Assembly: GCF_000757905.1 (NCBI RefSeq)
Contig: NZ_JRLH01000004.1
Source of the DNA: Arsenophonus nilaparvatae
GTDB taxonomy: Bacteria; Pseudomonadota; Gammaproteobacteria; Enterobacterales; Enterobacteriaceae
Length of the DNA: 64,000 nt
Strand: one strand, 5' to 3'
In this document: one piece after another, positions 61,284 to 64,000 of the stretch
Layout: every line of letters starts with the position of its first letter
Position numbering within the stretch: position 1 is the stretch's first letter
Position numbers and translations under genes: made by a program
The notes under the pieces: model-generated
What the model was told of the DNA's origin: nothing
Databases searched by the model: none
The model's input: the letters and a program-made list of their open reading frames with translations, nothing else

Positions 61284-62087
61284 TTATGAAGCTGCAATTC
61301 CGTTCATCATCACGCTTAGCAATCTTGGAAATTGGCTATCATAGAAATGAGGCTGAGTCTGCCGGGGATGGTTTGGGTCAGTCAAATTTTTACCAAACTG
61401 TAATCCCTTTTCTGTCAGTGACCAGAATAATTTTTCCTTGTCAGGATGTTTACTGCTTGGGCGCGATTTACGTTCAACAATACCTAATAATTGCAGACGC
61501 TTAAAGCCGGATGGTGGGCTGTAAGGCTTACCATGCAGTAGTAAAAGCTCCGTAAAAGAATGTGTCACTTCGCTTGATACTGTCAAGCTGCCTTCTGGAG
61601 CATCGATGGCATAAGTGGGCAATATATCCGGCATCCCAAGTGAAGATTGCAATTTTTTCATTGCGCCAAGTAGACCAGAAGGGGCGATAGGCAGCTCCTG
61701 CTTGTAAAAAGCGATCATTGCTAAGCCAGCTTGTACTTTTTCGACAAGTACGCCGTTATTGCTTTTTACCGAATCTCGAAACCGTTCGTAGACCTGAACC
61801 TCAAAATAGGGGTCTATCCATGCTGCATATCGAATGGCGATAATTTCAACTGCCCAGCTGCCAGATTCAAGGCCACCTTTGATAATATTGACCGAAGCAC
61901 TCTGCGATGCTTCGCTTACTTTTTGTGCAAAAGCGCTGATACCCTCACTTCTGAGAAACACAGAAGGCCGTTGCGATTCTGTCGCTTTACCTTGTGCAAC
62001 GGCAGCACGATGTAAATCATTCAGACAATACCGCCTGAAAGCATCTTGACGAACAACGGTATTTTCGATAACAACTAATTTAGACAT
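61284..62087 (-). CDS. KilA-N domain protein (intact antirepressor-like)
   Basis: 267 aa. KilA-N domain in the first ~110 residues (YCLNDLHRAAVAQGKATESQ, GSWAVEIIAIRYAAWIDPYF, EVQVYERFRDSV), then a C-terminal region with a winged-helix-like FKRLQLLGIVERKSRP. GGAGA precedes the ATG. Related to the 34749-35282 pseudogene in the KilA-N part only. Probably a phage regulatory or antirepressor protein. Confidence 0.85.
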   Translation of the reverse strand: MSKLVVIENTVVRQDAFRRYCLNDLHRAAVAQGKATESQRPSVFLRSEGISAFAQKVSEASQSASVNIIKGGLESGSWAVEIIAIRYAAWIDPYFEVQVYERFRDSVKSNNGVLVEKVQAGLAMIAFYKQELPIAPSGLLGAMKKLQSSLGMPDILPTYAIDAPEGSLTVSSEVTHSFTELLLLHGKPYSPPSGFKRLQLLGIVERKSRPSSKHPDKEKLFWSLTEKGLQFGKNLTDPNHPRQTQPHFYDSQFPRLLSVMMNGIAAS

Positions 62088-62253
62088 AACTATTTCTCCG
62101 TAATGAAACGAATGGTTAAATTTTATTCCCCAAAACTAAGGGTATTATTAGGTAAATGAAATACTTATAAAGGTAAATTAAAGGCAGTAAAGCTTTAGAA
62201 AATTTTTATTTTTATATTACTAATCAATAAGTTAAATTATTTTTTGAAAACTG

Positions 62254-62418
62254 ATGTTACGCCATATGGGTTGGACAGAAGCCGCTGACTTAATTATTAA
62301 AGGCATGCAAGGGGCGATTGCTGCCAAAACCGTCACCTATGATTTTGAGCGTTTAATGCCAGGTGTTAAACTATTGAAATGCAGTGAGTTTGGTGATGCA
62401 GTGATCAATCATATGTAA
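62254..62418 (+). pseudogene. icd: Orphan 3' end of isocitrate dehydrogenase (attachment-site remnant)
   Basis: Encodes the C-terminus of NADP-isocitrate dehydrogenase: MLRHMGWTEAADLIIKGMQG, TVTYDFERLMPGVKLLKC, SEFGDAVINHM, matching E. coli Icd almost residue for residue. No upstream icd sequence exists. Phage 21 and e14 integrate inside icd near its 3' end, replacing this segment and leaving the displaced end at the far side, which this fragment (165 bp) reproduces. It marks the right prophage boundary. Confidence 0.93.
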
Positions 62419-62443
62419 TTTTATGCTTTGCTGAATTAATCAC

Positions 62444-62461
62444 GGGAACTTAACGGTTCCC
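62444..62461 (+). terminator. Hairpin after the icd fragment
   Basis: GGGAACTTAACGGTTCCC, probably the native icd terminator. Confidence 0.65.
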
Positions 62462-62761
62462 ATTTAATTTGTGAGCTATTATTGTGTTCCCTAAAACTGA
62501 ACAATTAGACGGTAATGATTTGCCACTCTTTTCCACGAAATTCTTGTTTATTCCTTCGGTAAAAAATAATAGCTAATCTACCATTATCAGATTTTTGCAA
62601 CGGCGCGCAAAAAATAAGCGGTTTTTTTGTGCAGCACACACTATTATTGTTGAATTTTTAATCATTGGTTATTAACAATTTTTCCAACATGCCAAATTTT
62701 AATTTTGACTTAATATTACTTATGTAATTTAAATTTTATTGATAAATAGGAAGAATATTCG
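62462..62761. other. Intergenic stretch before the RTX gene
   Basis: 300 AT-rich bases without a recognisable gene; the RTX gene's promoter should lie here. AGGAAG lies about 9 bases before its ATG. Confidence 0.4.
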
Positions 62762-63724
62762 ATGACATCTAATTCAGACAATAAACATAATGTTAGCGAT
62801 GTGACCTTGTTAGGTAGAACAATAACAAACGACATATTAGATAGTTGTTTAGAAGATCACATGAGAATTGTTATTAATAATAGAGAAGCTGGCGCCCTTT
62901 GTACTTTAAGACATGATGCGATATTAGGTGGCCAAGAAGATGATGTCATTTCTGGTACTGAAAAAGGAGAAACCATTTATGGTGGAAATGGAAATGATAA
63001 CATATCTGGTGATAAAGGAGACGATATCATATATGGTAATGATGGTAATGATGTCATTAATGGTAATGAAGGAGATGATTACATATCAGGTGGTAAAGGA
63101 GACGATAACATATATGGTAATGATGGAAATGATGTCATTAGTGGTCATGAAGGAAACGATTGCATATCAGGTGGTGAAAGAGGCGATACCATATATGGTG
63201 ATGATGGAAATGATGTCATTAATGGACATGAAGGAAACGATTGCATATCAGGTGGTGAAAGAGGCGATACCATATATGGTGATGATGGAAATGATGTCAT
63301 TAATGGACATGAAGGAAACGATTGCATATCAGGTGGTGAAAGAGGCGATACCATATATGGTGATGATGGAAATGATGTCATTAATGGTAATGAAGGAAGC
63401 GATAACCTGTCAGGTGGCAGCGGAAAGGATGTTTTTCTTTATTATCAAATAGATGATTCGATGTTCGGTTCGCCAGATAAAATAATCGATTTTGAGACTG
63501 GTAGCGATACAATTGATATTTCTGCCCTTAGTAAAATTAAAGGTAATACTATCGAAATTAAGCAAGTAAATCACTTTTCTAACCAAAAAAATGAAATGAT
63601 AGTTGATTATAATCAATCAGAAAATTTAACCAGCCTAATGCTTGATTATAATGGAGATGGAAAAGCGGACTTTCTAATCGAAATTATCGGAGAAATTAAT
63701 CCGATAGCGGATATCGTGACTTAA
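62762..63724 (+). CDS. RTX (hemolysin-type Ca-binding repeat) protein
   Basis: 320 aa. After a non-repetitive ~55-residue start come some 18 nonapeptides of the GGxGxDxxx type (GGNGNDNIS, GNDGNDVIN, GGKGDDNIY), then a C-terminal block (GGSGKDVFLYYQIDD, KIIDFETGSDTIDISAL) like the serralysin-type RTX end that carries the type I secretion signal. No enzymatic domain and no ABC exporter genes are in the window. Three DCISGG units bring Cys into a normally Cys-free repeat. Confidence 0.87.
   Translation: MTSNSDNKHNVSDVTLLGRTITNDILDSCLEDHMRIVINNREAGALCTLRHDAILGGQEDDVISGTEKGETIYGGNGNDNISGDKGDDIIYGNDGNDVINGNEGDDYISGGKGDDNIYGNDGNDVISGHEGNDCISGGERGDTIYGDDGNDVINGHEGNDCISGGERGDTIYGDDGNDVINGHEGNDCISGGERGDTIYGDDGNDVINGNEGSDNLSGGSGKDVFLYYQIDDSMFGSPDKIIDFETGSDTIDISALSKIKGNTIEIKQVNHFSNQKNEMIVDYNQSENLTSLMLDYNGDGKADFLIEIIGEINPIADIVT
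63143..63385 (+). repeat. 81-bp tandem repeats in the RTX gene
   Basis: Near-identical 81-base units (27 codons, three nonapeptides) starting at 63143, 63224 and 63305 (GGTCATGAAGGAAACG or GGACATGAAGGAAACG). Recent duplication is likely. Confidence 0.93.
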
Positions 63725-64000
63725 GGAACTTCTAAAATATAACAACCAGAATTTTACCTGAAGTTATAAAATTTACAGTTTATATGAGAAATTAAAATAG
63801 GATAACAAGATTATCCCAATCATTACGGGTGGCAATAAGCCGCTCTTTTTTATGGGGCGCACATGACGGCTGTTTTTGCTGCTGGCTATTTGATTGTAGT
63901 TTGTGACTTTGAACTGTGTTCGGCAATTTGTGGTTGCTATAACAAGTAAAGCAGTAGCTTCGCGACTATTTTTAAACAACGGTTATTATATTTAAAATAA
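63725..64000. other. Terminal stretch without supported gene
   Basis: A minus-strand frame (63773-63979, 68 aa) exists but has no recognised family, ribosome site or membrane signal. I see nothing else. Confidence 0.35.

Noticed and set aside
6295..62418. argU and the icd fragment as the two ends of one prophage
   Set aside because: The 3' ends of tRNA-Arg and icd share no visible core, and the integrase relic at argU fits a tRNA-specific element, so two different integration events are likelier.
63143..63385. Repeats with a long open frame on the opposite strand (63145-63381)
   Set aside because: The minus-strand frame is the mirror of RTX coding repeats; no start signal, and the plus-strand protein is clearly real.
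63773..63979. 68-aa minus-strand frame at the window end
   Set aside because: No ribosome site, recognised family or coherent domain; listed only as unsupported.

Overview
The window looks like chromosomal DNA of an AT-rich, insect-associated enterobacterium of the Morganellaceae type (Arsenophonus, Providencia, Photorhabdus relatives). Pointers are the cysS / ybcJ-folD / tRNA-Arg(UCU) neighbourhood known from enterobacteria, strong AT bias, heavy IS and prophage load, many pseudogenes, and effector genes resembling Shigella OspG and Salmonella SifA. The genus is an inference from gene content, not a search result.

Bases 1-6,400 are mostly core: cysS, a decayed PfkB-type kinase, a peptide deformylase with an optional N-terminal signal-like extension, an Erwinia-type levansucrase whose RDP motif is CDP, an orphan Ogr-like activator, ybcJ, folD and an argU-like tRNA. 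A truncated phage integrase abuts the tRNA. Bases 6.7-11.8 kb hold an effector pair (OspG/NleH-like kinase and a stand-alone SifA N-domain protein) separated by a heptanucleotide repeat, then mdfA and a broken YafO-like toxin locus.

Bases 11.9-19.6 kb are plasmid-derived and IS-scarred: IS3 remnant, PAS regulator fragment, TraY-like protein, LuxR-type regulators (one frameshifted), a TrfA-type replication initiator with three 22-bp iterons, AT-rich repeats, a DnaA box, an HU gene, a Tn3 relic with an intact 38-bp end, and an IS91-type transposase.

Bases 19.9-62.4 kb are a lambdoid prophage with siphophage morphogenesis genes and no recognisable integrase. Its unusual part is the immunity region: two consecutive N-nutL-leader-pL-cI-cro modules with different repressors and different nut hairpins, sharing one nearly identical 110-bp leader. 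An AIPR-type abortive-infection gene sits directly downstream of the first N. The right operon follows (CII, O-like protein with internal iterons, primase-helicase, NinB, HNH protein, Q), then lysis, packaging, head, tail and host-conversion genes (Ail/Lom protein, YadA-type adhesin). Accessory insertions include an IS110 element with a candidate bridge RNA, a terminator-flanked moron, and Bro-N and KilA-N antirepressor-like genes in one broken pair and one intact pair. A 165-bp orphan 3' end of icd marks the right attachment end of a phage-21/e14-type integration.

The last segment encodes an RTX-repeat protein. The prophage probably cannot excise, since it lacks integrase and a left attachment end, but its late genes are largely intact and it supplies defence, adhesion and possible effector functions.
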